A DNA stretch of 64,000 nucleotides from contig WAOT01000001.1 in NCBI GenBank assembly GCA_015521115.1, positions 62,001 to 126,000 on the forward strand. Direction: 5' to 3'. Position 1 is the stretch's first letter. Each line of letters opens with the position of its first letter. Position numbers and translations under genes: made by a program. Shown here piece by piece: positions 16,287 to 26,040 of this stretch. The notes below the pieces were generated by a model. That model searched no databases. It saw only the letters and a list, made by a program, of their open reading frames with translations, and had not been told where the DNA came from. The stretch comes from Desulfurococcales archaeon (GTDB lineage Archaea > Thermoproteota > Thermoprotei_A > Sulfolobales > Acidilobaceae).

Positions 16287-17165
16287 TTGGCCCAGAAAGA
16301 GCTAGAAATAACAGAGAAGGAGTTGATCAAGAAAATAGACGAACTCCGTAACCGCATTGTCGAGATCAAGAAGCAACGCAGAGAGCTCATCGAGGAGACG
16401 AAGAAGCTGAGGGAGGAGAGGAGGAAGCTGATCGACGAGCGCAGGAGGCTTATAGAGAGGCTGAGGGAGGTAAGGGCTAGGAGGAGAGAGCTCCTCGAGG
16501 AGCTATCACAGCTTAGGGAGAAGAGGGACGAGATCAAGGAGGAGCTTAAGGTAAAACTGGAGCAGCTGAAGGAGAAGAGGAGACAGTTAAAGAACATGGG
16601 CAAACTCCCCAACATGAGCTTGAAGAGGCTTAGAGAGAGGCTAGAAGAGCTGGAGAGATACCAGGAGACACACGTCCTGAGGCCCGACGAGGAGAGACGC
16701 GTTATAGAGAGGATAGAGAGGCTAGAGGAACTAATAGCACAGGTCTCAGAGGCTAAGAAGCTAAAGAATGAGGTCATAGAGCTGGAGGCAGAGGTGAAAG
16801 CCCTCAAGCTCGGCCTCAAAGACGTCCTAGATAGGATGAACAAGATAAGGGAGGAGATTGGGACGCTAAAGAACGAGATCCAAGAGCTCACACCCAGATT
16901 AGACTCCATAAACAAGAAGCTAGACGAGCTCACACAGCAGGTCGAAACGAGGAGCAAGCTAATAGACGACCTATCAAAACAGCTAGACGCACTCTACAGC
17001 GAGTACCGTGAGGCCCTAATAACACTGAAGAAGATAAAGAGTGCAAAGCAGAAGGGCATGACCCTAGAGGAGATCGAAAAGAAGAGACAGGAGGCACTAG
17101 AGAAGTTCAAGCGCGGCGAGCCGCTCTCCCTCGAGGAGCTCAGACTCGTGTTCGGAGAGATATAA
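16287..17165 (+). CDS. Archaeal coiled-coil protein (COG1340-like)
   Basis: TTG 16287 has GGTGAT about 8 nt upstream. The 292-aa protein is almost continuous charged coiled coil, rich in Arg, Glu, Lys and Leu heptads, from residue 3 to about 245. It is followed by a conserved small C-terminal segment, GMTLEEIEKKRQEALEKFK then LSLEELRLVFGEI. This matches the uncharacterised archaeal coiled-coil family COG1340, which lacks ATPase heads, so it is not an SMC protein. The function is unknown. Confidence 0.75.
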   Translation: MAQKELEITEKELIKKIDELRNRIVEIKKQRRELIEETKKLREERRKLIDERRRLIERLREVRARRRELLEELSQLREKRDEIKEELKVKLEQLKEKRRQLKNMGKLPNMSLKRLRERLEELERYQETHVLRPDEERRVIERIERLEELIAQVSEAKKLKNEVIELEAEVKALKLGLKDVLDRMNKIREEIGTLKNEIQELTPRLDSINKKLDELTQQVETRSKLIDDLSKQLDALYSEYREALITLKKIKSAKQKGMTLEEIEKKRQEALEKFKRGEPLSLEELRLVFGEI

Positions 17166-17337
17166 CAAGGAGCAATACAACCCTGCTGATAGCTAGAAAA
17201 CTAATTATTAGGCAAGCATAAATAGTATATCCTTTAGAATTACCCCGAGTAATCCTATTTACCTCTAGTATGAGCTAATACGGAATAGTAGCACGTGTAG
17301 GACGAAGCTAGGACACCTCACTTTTGGGGCAGAGGAG

Positions 17338-18486
17338 TTGGAGAACGGGGAGAGGGATAAGGAGAGGATACCAGTAGTAATAGTAGTGGATATAGATGAC
17401 GATCTAGGCGAGGTACTCGGGAAAAGCCTCATTGTTGGAGAGGAGAATATCAAGAAGGCTGTGACTGAGTACGGGGTGAGGAGGCCCACAGACCCCGATG
17501 TAAACGCTCTCCTAGCAGGACTCAACCTCTACGCTCGCTTTAAGGAGGAGGGGAGGAGGCCTGTAATAATCGCGGTAGGAGGCCATAGAACCGACTTCTT
17601 AACCGCTCAGAGGCTTATAAAGGAGCGCGTCCGCAAAGCCCTCGAAAAGGTGGATGGCAAGCCAGAGTTCTATATAGTGAGTGATGGTGAAGACGAGTTC
17701 ATAATCTCACAGGTTCTACACGATATAGGGACAATTGGGGGGTTCAAACGGGTTATAGTTGAACAGAGCCTGGACATAGAGGGCAGGTACCTGCTCATCC
17801 TTAAGTACTTAAAGAAGGCGGCATTCGACCCCCGGTTCAGCAAGTACTTCCTAGGCATACCTGGCATAGCCATAGCAGTGTTCTCCCTGCTCTCGCTAAT
17901 AGGTTATGCTTACGTGGCCGCCAAGGCAACAGCGCTAGTCATAGGCCTTGCCATGATAGCAAGGGGGTTCAACCTGGAGGAGCCTATTGAGGCCTGGATC
18001 GCCCGGTTCGTAGCCAATGTGAGGGAGAGACCCCACTTACAGCTTGGAGGTCTAACGATACTACTCCTCGCAGTCCTCGCCTCCGCAATAACCGCTAGAC
18101 AGTCGCTCGCATTAGACGTCTCAAGCGTCATGAAGTTGGCTTATATCTCCCGTACAAGCATACCCCTATTATTAGCAGGGGTCTCCATATACCTCCTAAT
18201 AGCAGGTGTCTTCTACAAGCTTGTCTACGAGGTTGAAGGTATACTCACAGATGTAGCGGCCATAGCGGCGACGATAATGGCTGCAGTAGCCTTCTACCAG
18301 CTTGGCGACTACATCATAGAGTTTGGAGTAAACGAGTTCTCAGTCTCCCTCTTCGTGGACAGCGGGTTCGTACAGTTTATGATAAGCGGCACTGGGATAG
18401 CGGCAATAATCGAGATGGCCCGGAGGGTTAAGGAGAGGGGAAGAGAGGGGAAGCTGGTTAAGGGCGAGGTCGGAGGCTCTAAGTAA
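17338..18486 (+). CDS. DUF373 family membrane protein
   Basis: The TTG start is placed just after AGAGGAG. The N-terminal 165 residues are soluble and start with a nucleotide-binding-like VVIVVDIDDDLG, followed by AVGGHRTDF and VSDGEDEFI. About six hydrophobic helices follow, and a short basic tail ends the protein. The layout matches DUF373, a widespread archaeal family of unknown role. TATA-like sequences occur near 17216-17230. No partner gene is evident. Confidence 0.85.
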   Translation: MENGERDKERIPVVIVVDIDDDLGEVLGKSLIVGEENIKKAVTEYGVRRPTDPDVNALLAGLNLYARFKEEGRRPVIIAVGGHRTDFLTAQRLIKERVRKALEKVDGKPEFYIVSDGEDEFIISQVLHDIGTIGGFKRVIVEQSLDIEGRYLLILKYLKKAAFDPRFSKYFLGIPGIAIAVFSLLSLIGYAYVAAKATALVIGLAMIARGFNLEEPIEAWIARFVANVRERPHLQLGGLTILLLAVLASAITARQSLALDVSSVMKLAYISRTSIPLLLAGVSIYLLIAGVFYKLVYEVEGILTDVAAIAATIMAAVAFYQLGDYIIEFGVNEFSVSLFVDSGFVQFMISGTGIAAIIEMARRVKERGREGKLVKGEVGGSK

Positions 18487-18528
18487 TAGTTGTAGTCAAT
18501 AGGGGGACACAGGCCTCTCAGCCACCTC

Positions 18529-18933
18529 TTACTTCTCCCCTTCCTCTATTAGGACTGCGTTCACAATACCGTCCTGGCCTGGCCTTGACGTTACCCGGGC
18601 CCTTCCGATTTCGGTCTCTATTATTGCTCCTTTCACTATTATGTTCCTCCTAGCAAACTCTCTGTTCGCGGGGGTGACGATGACCGCCTTTATCTTGACC
18701 TTCTTAGACTCACCGGTCTTTGGGTTGGAGACTACTGCGAAATATGTCTTCCTAAGTCTGAGCTTCACATTACCCCCGCGGGCCCTCACAGGCTTGACCT
18801 CGTGCTCCTCTTCGGGGGTGAAGACTGCGGGGACGAAGGGGCGGCCTGTGGCGTACTTCCTCTTCACCTTATAGTACCAGTTCCTCTTACCGCCCGTCCT
18901 CTTCTTGTGATCCCTCCACTGGTAAACTCCCAT
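18529..18933 (-). CDS. rps8e: 30S ribosomal protein S8e
   Basis: The 134-aa protein begins MGVYQWRDHKKRTGGKRNWY and keeps the S8e hallmarks RARGGNVKLRLRK and VIVTPANREFARRNIIVKG. The ending shows the RVTSRPGQDGIVNAVLI segment. It is a standard archaeal small-subunit protein, standing alone on the minus strand ahead of the DUF84 NTPase gene's 5' neighbour region. Confidence 0.97.
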   Translation of the reverse strand: MGVYQWRDHKKRTGGKRNWYYKVKRKYATGRPFVPAVFTPEEEHEVKPVRARGGNVKLRLRKTYFAVVSNPKTGESKKVKIKAVIVTPANREFARRNIIVKGAIIETEIGRARVTSRPGQDGIVNAVLIEEGEK

Positions 18934-18971
18934 ACTGCCTCCCTCCCCACAGCTTCCGTCTCGGGCGGCGG

Positions 18972-19598
18972 CTATATATTGGTTATTCCCTTAAGCTCCT
19001 CAAGCAGTGCTAGACTGCTTTCCTCTCCGGTATACCAGGGGACTAATGCCATCACGACTGACTGGAAGGTGAGGTCGGCCCTCGTCACGAGCCCGCTAGT
19101 GGCTACTCCAATATACCCTATAGACTCTCCAAGGTCGCCTTCTCCCCTCCGCCATGGTACCAGGGATCCGAGCTCAGCCCCCCTGCGCATCCTCTCAACT
19201 ATACCCGCAGGGAGCTCGAAAGACTGGCTTAGCCCCACACTAACCCTCCCCCCCGGGCCTATGATCACGGCCACCTGTGTCTCAATTACTCCTGTCCCCG
19301 TGTAGAACTCGATAGGGCCAGCCTCGACGCCCACACCGAACCCTTTACCCCCGACGTAGTTATACGCCTCTAAAGCCCTTAGGAGGGCGCCCCTGAAGAC
19401 CTCTAGACTGCCGAAGGGCTGGGGCTTAAGGCCCTCTGGAGGGGGGACTACGTGGACTTCTTTCTCGCCTATCCCGCAGAGGATCTTAAGGGCTCTCCTC
19501 ACGGGCCTGATCTTTCCCGGATTACGCGTGGCCACAGCAGCACTTTTAGGGCAGGCCAAGACTGCCTCACCAGTATGAGATAGCCGGAATCTCCGCAT
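18972..19598 (-). CDS. DUF84 inosine/xanthosine triphosphatase (YjjX-like)
   Basis: The 208-aa protein belongs to the house-cleaning ITPase/XTPase family. AAVATRNPGKIRPVRRAL is the substrate-binding N-terminus, GVGVEAG holds the metal-binding acidic residue, and GLSQSFELP and LGSLVP follow the family pattern. Such enzymes hydrolyse deaminated purine NTPs. About 15 extra residues precede the conserved start, so the true start may be slightly downstream. Confidence 0.85.
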   Translation of the reverse strand: MRRFRLSHTGEAVLACPKSAAVATRNPGKIRPVRRALKILCGIGEKEVHVVPPPEGLKPQPFGSLEVFRGALLRALEAYNYVGGKGFGVGVEAGPIEFYTGTGVIETQVAVIIGPGGRVSVGLSQSFELPAGIVERMRRGAELGSLVPWRRGEGDLGESIGYIGVATSGLVTRADLTFQSVVMALVPWYTGEESSLALLEELKGITNI

Positions 19599-19720
19599 CT
19601 TAAATTGGCTGAGACGGTATCCTCCCGTGGAGGTTCAGGATAAAAGCTTAGTTACAACACCTCTGACACTACTGGATGGTGCCACCGGCTAGATGCTGAG
19701 TGAGTACAGTGTGATGTGGT

Positions 19721-20362
19721 ATGGACAATATCATGCCAAGGCATGTCGGTATAATACCGGACGGTAACAGGAGATGGGCCAGGAGAGAGGGGAGGGCTCT
19801 CTATGAGGCCTACATGAAAGGCTACAGGAATGTTGTTAGAGTTACAGAGTACCTTTTCGATAAGGGAGTAGACATTGTAAGCGTTTACGGGCTGAGCTAT
19901 GATAACTGTCTTAAGAGGAGTAACGGTGAGAAGAGTATTATAGAGAAGATCGCCTTATTCGCCTTACGTGACCTTAGGCGTAGAGTTGCCAGTAGGGGCT
20001 TCCAGGTTCGCGTCAAGTTCCTCGGGGATCCAAGTATTTTCGGTAGCAGGCTTGCAAGAGAGGCCTCCCTCACGGCTAAGTACCTAGACCGGGGGGATAA
20101 GACCCTCATACTCCTCGTCTGCTACTCGGGCTCTTGGGAGGCTAGGAGCTACAGGTGTGTAACCCCTCCATCCCTACTCCTCCCCCCGGTAGACCTTATC
20201 ATCAGGACTGGAGGAGCCCGCAGGCTTAGCGGGTTCCTCCCTATTTTATCTGAATACGCTGAGCTCTACTTCACCGACACGCTCTGGCCCGACTTCAGTA
20301 TAGAGGAGCTTGAAGAGGCCCTCGAATGGTTCCGGAGACAGCAGCGGAACTTTGGGAGATAA
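19721..20362 (+). CDS. uppS: Cis-prenyltransferase (polyprenyl diphosphate synthase)
   Basis: The 213-aa protein has family motifs in order: HVGIIPDGNRRWA with the catalytic Asp, IVSVYGLSYDN, IIRTGGARRLSGFLP, SEYAELYF and LWPDF. It condenses isopentenyl diphosphate to long polyprenyl carriers used for glycosylation in archaea. It is a little shorter than bacterial UppS (about 240). ATG 19721 or ATG 19733 may be used. It lies alone between the NTPase and an aminotransferase. Confidence 0.93.
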   Translation: MDNIMPRHVGIIPDGNRRWARREGRALYEAYMKGYRNVVRVTEYLFDKGVDIVSVYGLSYDNCLKRSNGEKSIIEKIALFALRDLRRRVASRGFQVRVKFLGDPSIFGSRLAREASLTAKYLDRGDKTLILLVCYSGSWEARSYRCVTPPSLLLPPVDLIIRTGGARRLSGFLPILSEYAELYFTDTLWPDFSIEELEEALEWFRRQQRNFGR

Positions 20363-20426
20363 TCATCCTTGAATATACATTCCTAGCTCTCCGGCTTATA
20401 ATCCCGCCCTGTGCTCGACTGATCTA

Positions 20427-21662
20427 GTGCATCACTGGGTGGTGGATGTGAAAGCCCCGACACTAGATCTCCAGCCTACTATGTACGAGATACAGGGGGA
20501 GACAGCCTTCGCCTTCCTGGCGCTAGCGAAGAAGCTTGAGGCGCAGGGCAGGAGGATTATAAGCTTCGGGATAGGCCAGCCCGACTTCCCCACTCCTAAG
20601 AATATAAGGGAGGCTGCCAAGAAGGCCCTAGACGAGGGGTTCACCGGGTACACGGAAACAGCTGGCATACCTGAGCTTAGGGAGGCTATAGCAGAGTACC
20701 TTAATAGGCGCTACAATGCTGGGGTCGAGCCCGACGAGATCGTTGCGACTACAGGCGCTAAGACAGCGATCTTCCTAGCTATAGCGGCATACCTTAGACC
20801 TGGAGAGGAGGTCATCGTCCCAGACCCCAGTTACTACGCTTATGCTATGATTGCTAAGTTCTTCGGCGGGAAACCCGTTTATGCGGGGATGAAGTTCGAG
20901 CCCCACTACGGGTTCAAGCTGGACATAGAGAAGATCGAGAGCCTTGTAACGGACAAGACTAGGATCATTGTGGTCAACAACCCCCATAACCCGACGGGCT
21001 CGATATTCGATGCCGACCAGATAGCGGAGCTCTATGACCTGGCACGGAAGAAGAACATTATACTCCTCTTCGACGAGATATACGACAACTTCGTCTACGA
21101 GGAGGGCAAGTTCAAGAGCATACTATCGTTCCCCGACTGGAGAGATAATGTGGTATACGTTAACGGGTTCTCTAAGACCTTCTCAATGACAGGCTGGAGG
21201 CTCGGCTACCTCGTAGTGAGAAAGGAGGTTATCCCAAAGATCCTAGACCTAGCGGTCTCAGTATATAGCTGTCCACCGAGCATCGCCCAGAAGGCGGGCA
21301 TAGAGGCTCTTAAGGGGGACTGGAGCGAGGTTTACAAGATGATCAACGAGTTCAAGAAGAGGGCAGAGATCCTCTACGACATCTTGAAGGACGCCTACGG
21401 TATTGAGCCCTACAAGCCCCACGGCGCCTTCTACATGTTCCCCAGGGTTAGAGAGCTCCTAGATAAGGCAGGCCTCAGCGTTGAGGAGTTCTCCCACAAG
21501 CTACTATATGACTACGGCGTCGTAGTACTACCGGGCACGAGCTTCCCCGGGAGCCTAGGGAAGGACTTCATAAGGCTGAGCTTCGCTACAAGCACAGAGG
21601 ACATAAAGGAGGGGGCAAAAATAATAGTCAAAGCCTCGAAGGAGCTAGCTGGAGCGGGCTAG
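20427..21662 (+). CDS. Class I aminotransferase (aspartate aminotransferase-like)
   Basis: The 411-aa fold type I aminotransferase includes [31 protein letters not shown] (PLP Asp/Tyr region) and [16 protein letters not shown] with the Schiff-base lysine, plus the arginine in RLSFA near the end. It resembles archaeal AspC/alanine or aromatic aminotransferases; the substrate is not decided. A TATA box CTTATAAT 26-33 bp upstream favours leaderless GTG 20427, but GTG 20448 behind GGTGG is possible. It ends over the convergent DUF355 gene by 4 bp. Confidence 0.9.
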   Translation: MHHWVVDVKAPTLDLQPTMYEIQGETAFAFLALAKKLEAQGRRIISFGIGQPDFPTPKNIREAAKKALDEGFTGYTETAGIPELREAIAEYLNRRYNAGVEPDEIVATTGAKTAIFLAIAAYLRPGEEVIVPDPSYYAYAMIAKFFGGKPVYAGMKFEPHYGFKLDIEKIESLVTDKTRIIVVNNPHNPTGSIFDADQIAELYDLARKKNIILLFDEIYDNFVYEEGKFKSILSFPDWRDNVVYVNGFSKTFSMTGWRLGYLVVRKEVIPKILDLAVSVYSCPPSIAQKAGIEALKGDWSEVYKMINEFKKRAEILYDILKDAYGIEPYKPHGAFYMFPRVRELLDKAGLSVEEFSHKLLYDYGVVVLPGTSFPGSLGKDFIRLSFATSTEDIKEGAKIIVKASKELAGAG

Positions 21663-22156
21663 CGCTTGTACCCTATCTTCCTCAGGAACTCTTTCCTCTC
21701 CCTAATGTCCTCCTCAGACTCAACGCCTAGCGGCTTGAAACCGTCGGCGACCCCTAAGAGGGCCCTCTGCTCTCCCAGGTCTGCAACAACCACCTTCACA
21801 GGGTTTGCTGTGGCCGCGTCAATGGATACTACCTCCTGCACGTCTTTGATAGCGTTGAGCACATTTATCGGCCAACCCTCCTTGATGTAAACGACGAACA
21901 CGTGCCCCGCAGCTATCTTCTTACACGCCTCTATCGCAAGGTTGCGTAGCTCCTCACTGTTCCCATCATGCCTTATCAGTCTTTTCCCTGAGGCCTCACA
22001 GAACGCTATTCCGAACTTCAGCGTGGGACAAGAAGTTACTAGCGCCTCATACAGGTCTTCCACGGTCTTGATGAAATGAGATCTCCCAATAATTACATTG
22101 GTTCCCTCAGGAACGGGGATCTCCTCGACCACTATTCTGGCCTCCATGGCTGGCAC
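21659..22156 (-). CDS. Adenosine-specific kinase (DUF355)
   Basis: The 165-aa protein matches the archaeal adenosine-binding family: [60 protein letters not shown] and [15 protein letters not shown] 22156 would be leaderless from the TATA-like element at the centre of the upstream palindrome; ATG 22147 has a Shine-Dalgarno AGAGGTGTG. It likely works in adenosine salvage or nucleotide sensing. The promoter architecture suggests tight regulation. Confidence 0.88.
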   Translation of the reverse strand: MPAMEARIVVEEIPVPEGTNVIIGRSHFIKTVEDLYEALVTSCPTLKFGIAFCEASGKRLIRHDGNSEELRNLAIEACKKIAAGHVFVVYIKEGWPINVLNAIKDVQEVVSIDAATANPVKVVVADLGEQRALLGVADGFKPLGVESEEDIRERKEFLRKIGYKR

Positions 22157-22164
22157 ACCTCTTA

Positions 22165-22198
22165 CCGCACACCATCACATTACTATAATGGTGTGCGG
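22165..22198. promoter_or_regulatory. Palindromic operator around a TATA box
   Basis: A perfect 11-bp inverted repeat (22165-22175 with 22188-22198, arms CCGCACACCAT and ATGGTGTGCGG) encloses a 12-nt centre. Read on the minus strand the centre contains TTATAG. That element lies about 26 bp before ATG 22156, so a dimeric regulator bound to the arms would cover the core promoter of the adenosine-kinase gene. Confidence 0.6.
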
Positions 22199-22442
22199 GC
22201 TGATATCATTGTTCTCATCAGACTTATGGATGCTTTATGGGCTGGACGAGCTGGCACGACTCTCGAGGGTCTGTGGCGGATGAACCGCTAGTGTCTCCCA
22301 CAAGAACATTATTTATAATATATTTATTAAAGAGAACTCGCTAACTCACTATCAACACCTAGAACCCTACTGCCGGTAAATAGTCTCCCCGGTAGAACCA
22401 CTTTAAAACATGTTTACAAAACCTTAGAGGCACTCCAAATAG

Positions 22443-24233
22443 TTAACTCTCTTCATGTTCAGACTTAGCCTCTATGACTTTACTGTCAAAGCAAACCTCC
22501 CCGAGATCCTCCAGCCTGACACATACTATGGCATCGACCTTGGAGCACCTCTTCCCTTTCTCGGAGATTGCATAGACGGTGTACCTATTCTCAGTCACGC
22601 CATGCCAGATTGTACGACATCCATCTTCATCGGAGAGAGTGGGCTCCACTTTCGCTATTTTCAGGGGCTCTCGAGACTTGAGGGCTAACTGGTGTAGCGC
22701 TCCCCCTATAAGAGGCACTGTTTCCCGGGAGACTTCCAATCCATTAATTATCCTTCTAACCAGCATGTCAGCCGCCAGCCCTAACCTAACCATAACCGGA
22801 ACCCTGTCAGGAATAGTGTCACAACCTCCCAGCCGTTCACAAGCATCTAATAGCCTTGATAGCCTCTCCTCTGCAAGTCTCTCTAAGCCTAGTGGGAGCT
22901 CTTCACTTGCTAGTATAGTAGTTAGAGCCTCGAGCTTATCAAAACCTAGCGCGGCTAGTATAAGAACCGAATCTTGTTCTTCAAATCTTAATTTAATAGT
23001 ATCATAAAAATATTTTTTATAACATTCTATTCTAATTTCTTTTTTCATCATCACATGCTTAAGCCCCTCTAGACCTACAATAACACTTCTGCTGGGATTA
23101 TCTAAATGCCCGTAGCGATAGGAGAACTCATCAACGCCAAGGAGACCAATCTCGCGGAAAACTTTCATTTGGGAGGGGATAACATCGACATAGACCCATG
23201 GATGATAGAATGCATGCTCCTGTAAGACCTCACTTATCCTCCTTATCCTTTCGTAGTCCTTCTCGCCTAGGCGGACTTCAAGGAAAAGCCTGGCTGCTAG
23301 GCTCGCTATTTCCCAGTCCTCTGTCTCCCTTAGCCTAGTTAGTGGTTTATTGACTACACGGAGGATCTCCTCTCTAAGGCTACATGGAGGTCTTGTGCTC
23401 TTAAGGCGGTCAAGTATTGCTTTGTAGAGGCCTTTGAGGGCTTCTATCACGTCCTCCCGATCTGGATCCTCCTTTAGGAGGCCCACTAGTCTATCTTCAA
23501 CCTCCTCTATCCGCTTTAGGAGCTCTGGGATTAGTTCCAGATCATTCTTAACTAGCTTTGATATAAGTTGCATTGTCTCGCCTATCGTAGCGCTGTACCT
23601 GTCTCCCAGCTCTTCTATCAATACTTCCAAGCCTTCTGTGCTTAGCGTGCCGTCCGCTACCCTACTGAGGAATGCTTTAAGGAGTCTCTGGCGCTGCTCG
23701 CCGTCCAGTCTATTGAAATCGATTAGCTCGGCTAGGATTCTTACTGATTCCTCTAGAGGCTTGCTCTTTTGTGATTCTACTAGCAGTTTTAATAGGGCGT
23801 CAGCCAGGCGGCTGTCCTCTATTAGGCCAGAGTACCTTGGTAGAAGTCTGCAAAGTCGTGGCTCATGGGGGCACCAGGCTAGTATAGCTTCTACAAGCCT
23901 CGTGCTGTTGGGATCCTCGGGTGGAATGAGTATGGCCGCGTTTTCAAGTATCGAGTATACCGTATCCCTTATATCCTCGACGACACCGTCAGGGTCAACT
24001 ATCTTTTCTAGAAGGCGTTGTACAAGTCTAGGATGTGAGGATGCCACCATAGGTACTGAAGCCAGCCTGGCCGCCGCCTTGAGCATAGTCTCGCTATCAT
24101 CGAGCCCAGCTAGGACGACCTCTATCAGCTCGTCTAGCTTATGAGCGGGTAACTGCGCCACTAGAGCAGCAGCCTCCTCCCTCCACCCGGAACCCGCCTC
24201 AACAAGCCTCTCTAACACTTTCTCCGGCTCCAC
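22443..24233 (-). CDS. Large alpha-helical (HEAT-like) repeat protein, unknown function
   Basis: The 596-aa protein is predicted helical throughout. It has recurring leucine-rich helix pairs of about 35-40 residues in the first 330 residues (for example KLDELIEVVLAGLDDSETMLKAA), suggesting HEAT/ARM-type repeats. The C-terminal 60 residues look like a small beta domain with several cysteines. No enzymatic motif or membrane segment is visible. Local A/T-rich codons occur around 22980-23040. It is probably a scaffold protein; no family is recognised. Confidence 0.7.
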   Translation of the reverse strand: MEPEKVLERLVEAGSGWREEAAALVAQLPAHKLDELIEVVLAGLDDSETMLKAAARLASVPMVASSHPRLVQRLLEKIVDPDGVVEDIRDTVYSILENAAILIPPEDPNSTRLVEAILAWCPHEPRLCRLLPRYSGLIEDSRLADALLKLLVESQKSKPLEESVRILAELIDFNRLDGEQRQRLLKAFLSRVADGTLSTEGLEVLIEELGDRYSATIGETMQLISKLVKNDLELIPELLKRIEEVEDRLVGLLKEDPDREDVIEALKGLYKAILDRLKSTRPPCSLREEILRVVNKPLTRLRETEDWEIASLAARLFLEVRLGEKDYERIRRISEVLQEHAFYHPWVYVDVIPSQMKVFREIGLLGVDEFSYRYGHLDNPSRSVIVGLEGLKHVMMKKEIRIECYKKYFYDTIKLRFEEQDSVLILAALGFDKLEALTTILASEELPLGLERLAEERLSRLLDACERLGGCDTIPDRVPVMVRLGLAADMLVRRIINGLEVSRETVPLIGGALHQLALKSREPLKIAKVEPTLSDEDGCRTIWHGVTENRYTVYAISEKGKRCSKVDAIVCVRLEDLGEVCFDSKVIEAKSEHEES

Positions 24234-24656
24234 CCCCTCACACCCCCCACCAGTTAAATCTTCTTATCGCCTCATTACAAAAAATATACTGTTTAGTTCA
24301 ATAAGCCTGTACAAAACAGTAAGAAACATGTACTCCCCTTATACCCGGACGCTTTACCTCTCATGAGTAGCCCTGAATGATGCCCCCGCTACTATGCGGA
24401 GGAGCTGAGGATCTGGCTGGTTCTTAGAACATCAGGAGGTTTGACTTCTCTCTTTGTAGGAGAACCGTTTTCTCGGTTGTTAATACAGGCTTTCGATCCT
24501 GCGGGCTAGGCTTTTACACTAACTACATGCTTTCACTAGCCACAGGACAGATCTTCTTATCGCTGGGACTGCTGGTGTGGCCAGACAAGTGGTTTAGGCC
24601 ATGTCTAGAAGTTTGACTTCCTACGATTTAATTATGAAAAAAGAGGGGTTAGGAGG
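24234..24656. other. 423-bp gene-free region with repeats and hairpins
   Basis: There is no ORF of note between gdhA and the helical-repeat gene. The region has a 13-bp direct repeat ATCTTCTTATCGC at 24258-24270 and 24551-24563, and a 10-bp repeat GTTTGACTTC at 24439-24448 and 24611-24620. The latter is part of a short palindrome with 5-bp arms. Other complementary pairs are GGCTAG/CTAGCC and GCCACA/TGTGGC between 24490 and 24595. A TATA-like stretch for the downstream minus-strand gene lies near 24283-24295. It may hold an RNA gene or remnants of one. Confidence 0.5.
24637..24642 (-). terminator. T-tract terminator of gdhA
   Basis: A run of six T on the minus strand lies 15 nt after the gdhA stop, directly following CCCCTC. 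Such U-tracts end archaeal transcripts. Confidence 0.5.
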
Positions 24657-25931
24657 TTATATCCAGCCCCTTAGCTTCATGGCTCTTACTACTCTGTCCA
24701 CTGCTATTGCGTATGCGGCAGCTCTCATGTTGTATTTGCTTGTGTCGAGCTTTGTCTGCCAGTAGTCCCAGACCTTTGCGAAGTTGTTCATCATCTTCTG
24801 CTCTAGCCTGTTCCTGGCCTCTTCCTCTGTTATCCAGCCGCCCATCCTGTTGTTGACCCACTCGATGTGGCTCATTATTACTCCGCCAGCGTTTGCGAGT
24901 ATGTCGGGTACTACGATGATGCCCTTCTTGGTCAGTATCTCCTCCGCCTCAGGCGTTGTCGGGCCGTTTGCAGCCTCCACTATTGCCTTGGCCTTGATCT
25001 TGTCGGCGTTGGCCTCTGTTATCACGTTCTCGATAGCAGCTGGGACTAGGATGTCTACGTCTAGCTCTAGTAGTTCCTCGTTTGTTATCCTCTTAGCATT
25101 GGGGAAGTTGATCACGCTCCTCGTCTCGCGCTTGACCTTGAGTACCTCGTCTGGGTCTAGTCCGCTCTCGACCAGGATTCCGCCCTTGCTGTCGCTCACT
25201 GCTATGATCTTAGCGCCCCACTCGTGTAGGAACTTGGCAGCGTAGTAGCCTGCGTTGCCGTAGCCCTGTACGGCTACAACCTTACCCTCTAGACCGCCCC
25301 AGAGCTTCTTAGCAAGCTCCCTTGCAGCCACTGCGGTACCGAAGCCTGTGGCTATGATCCTAGTCTGTAGGCCGCCGAGCTCGAGTGGCTTACCTGTGAC
25401 TACGCCGAAGTACTGTCCCCTCTTGATCCTGCTGTATGCGTCGAAGTACCAGGCCATTGTCTGTGGGTTCGTGTAGACGTCGGGTGCGGGGATGTCCTGG
25501 TCTACGCCTACTAGGTCGGAGATTGCCTCGAAGTATGCTTTGCTTAGTCTCATGAGCTCGGACTGGCTGAGCTTGTGGGGGTCAACCCTGATACCTCCCT
25601 TACCACCACCGTAGGGTAGTCCTGCTAGGCTGTTCTTCCAGGTCATCCACATGCTCAGTGCTATTACCTCGTGCGCGTCAGTGTTGGGGTGGTATCTCAC
25701 TCCTCCCTTGTAGGGGCCGAGTGCACTGTTGTGCTGGCTCCTCCATGCTATGAAGACCTTGACAGTCCCGTCGTCCATCTTGACGGGGAGTCTTACCTGT
25801 ATGAGCCTCTCAGGGTATGCAAGGATCTCGTAGATCTCCTCGCTTAGACCTAAGAGCTCAATTGTCTGGCGGAGCTGCTTCTTAGCCTCCTCATATGGGT
25901 CATGTACATGTGCCATTCCGGGTCGCCTCAT
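24657..25931 (-). CDS. gdhA: Glutamate dehydrogenase
   Basis: The 424-aa enzyme interconverts glutamate and 2-oxoglutarate with NAD(P). It shows YKGGVRYHPN, the catalytic-lysine PYGGGKGGIRVDP segment, DIPAPDVYTN, the Rossmann motif VQGYGNAGYYAAKF, and PAAIENVIT. The length is typical for hyperthermophile hexameric GDH. It is monocistronic, with its own U-tract terminator and an AT-rich upstream region. Whether it uses NAD or NADP cannot be told securely. Confidence 0.97.
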   Translation of the reverse strand: MRRPGMAHVHDPYEEAKKQLRQTIELLGLSEEIYEILAYPERLIQVRLPVKMDDGTVKVFIAWRSQHNSALGPYKGGVRYHPNTDAHEVIALSMWMTWKNSLAGLPYGGGKGGIRVDPHKLSQSELMRLSKAYFEAISDLVGVDQDIPAPDVYTNPQTMAWYFDAYSRIKRGQYFGVVTGKPLELGGLQTRIIATGFGTAVAARELAKKLWGGLEGKVVAVQGYGNAGYYAAKFLHEWGAKIIAVSDSKGGILVESGLDPDEVLKVKRETRSVINFPNAKRITNEELLELDVDILVPAAIENVITEANADKIKAKAIVEAANGPTTPEAEEILTKKGIIVVPDILANAGGVIMSHIEWVNNRMGGWITEEEARNRLEQKMMNNFAKVWDYWQTKLDTSKYNMRAAAYAIAVDRVVRAMKLRGWI

Positions 25932-26040
25932 GTTTTCTCTCGAGTCTAGAAGGTTCTCCTATTAGGATATAAACAGTTTACCCTCCGTAACATACACGTA
26001 ACACTCTAACACAAGTGGAACACTAGTGGGTTTAACAATA

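Noticed and set aside
16175-16957. 260-codon minus-strand serine-rich frame
   Set aside because: It is the antisense of the charged coiled-coil gene; such frames arise from its codon bias.
19670-19720. CTGA followed by GTGATGT before the cis-prenyltransferase
   Set aside because: No matching upstream C box or terminal stem; this looks like ordinary leader.
24355-24420. C/D-like ATGATGC with flanking CTGA
   Set aside because: D' and C' overlap and no terminal stem exists.
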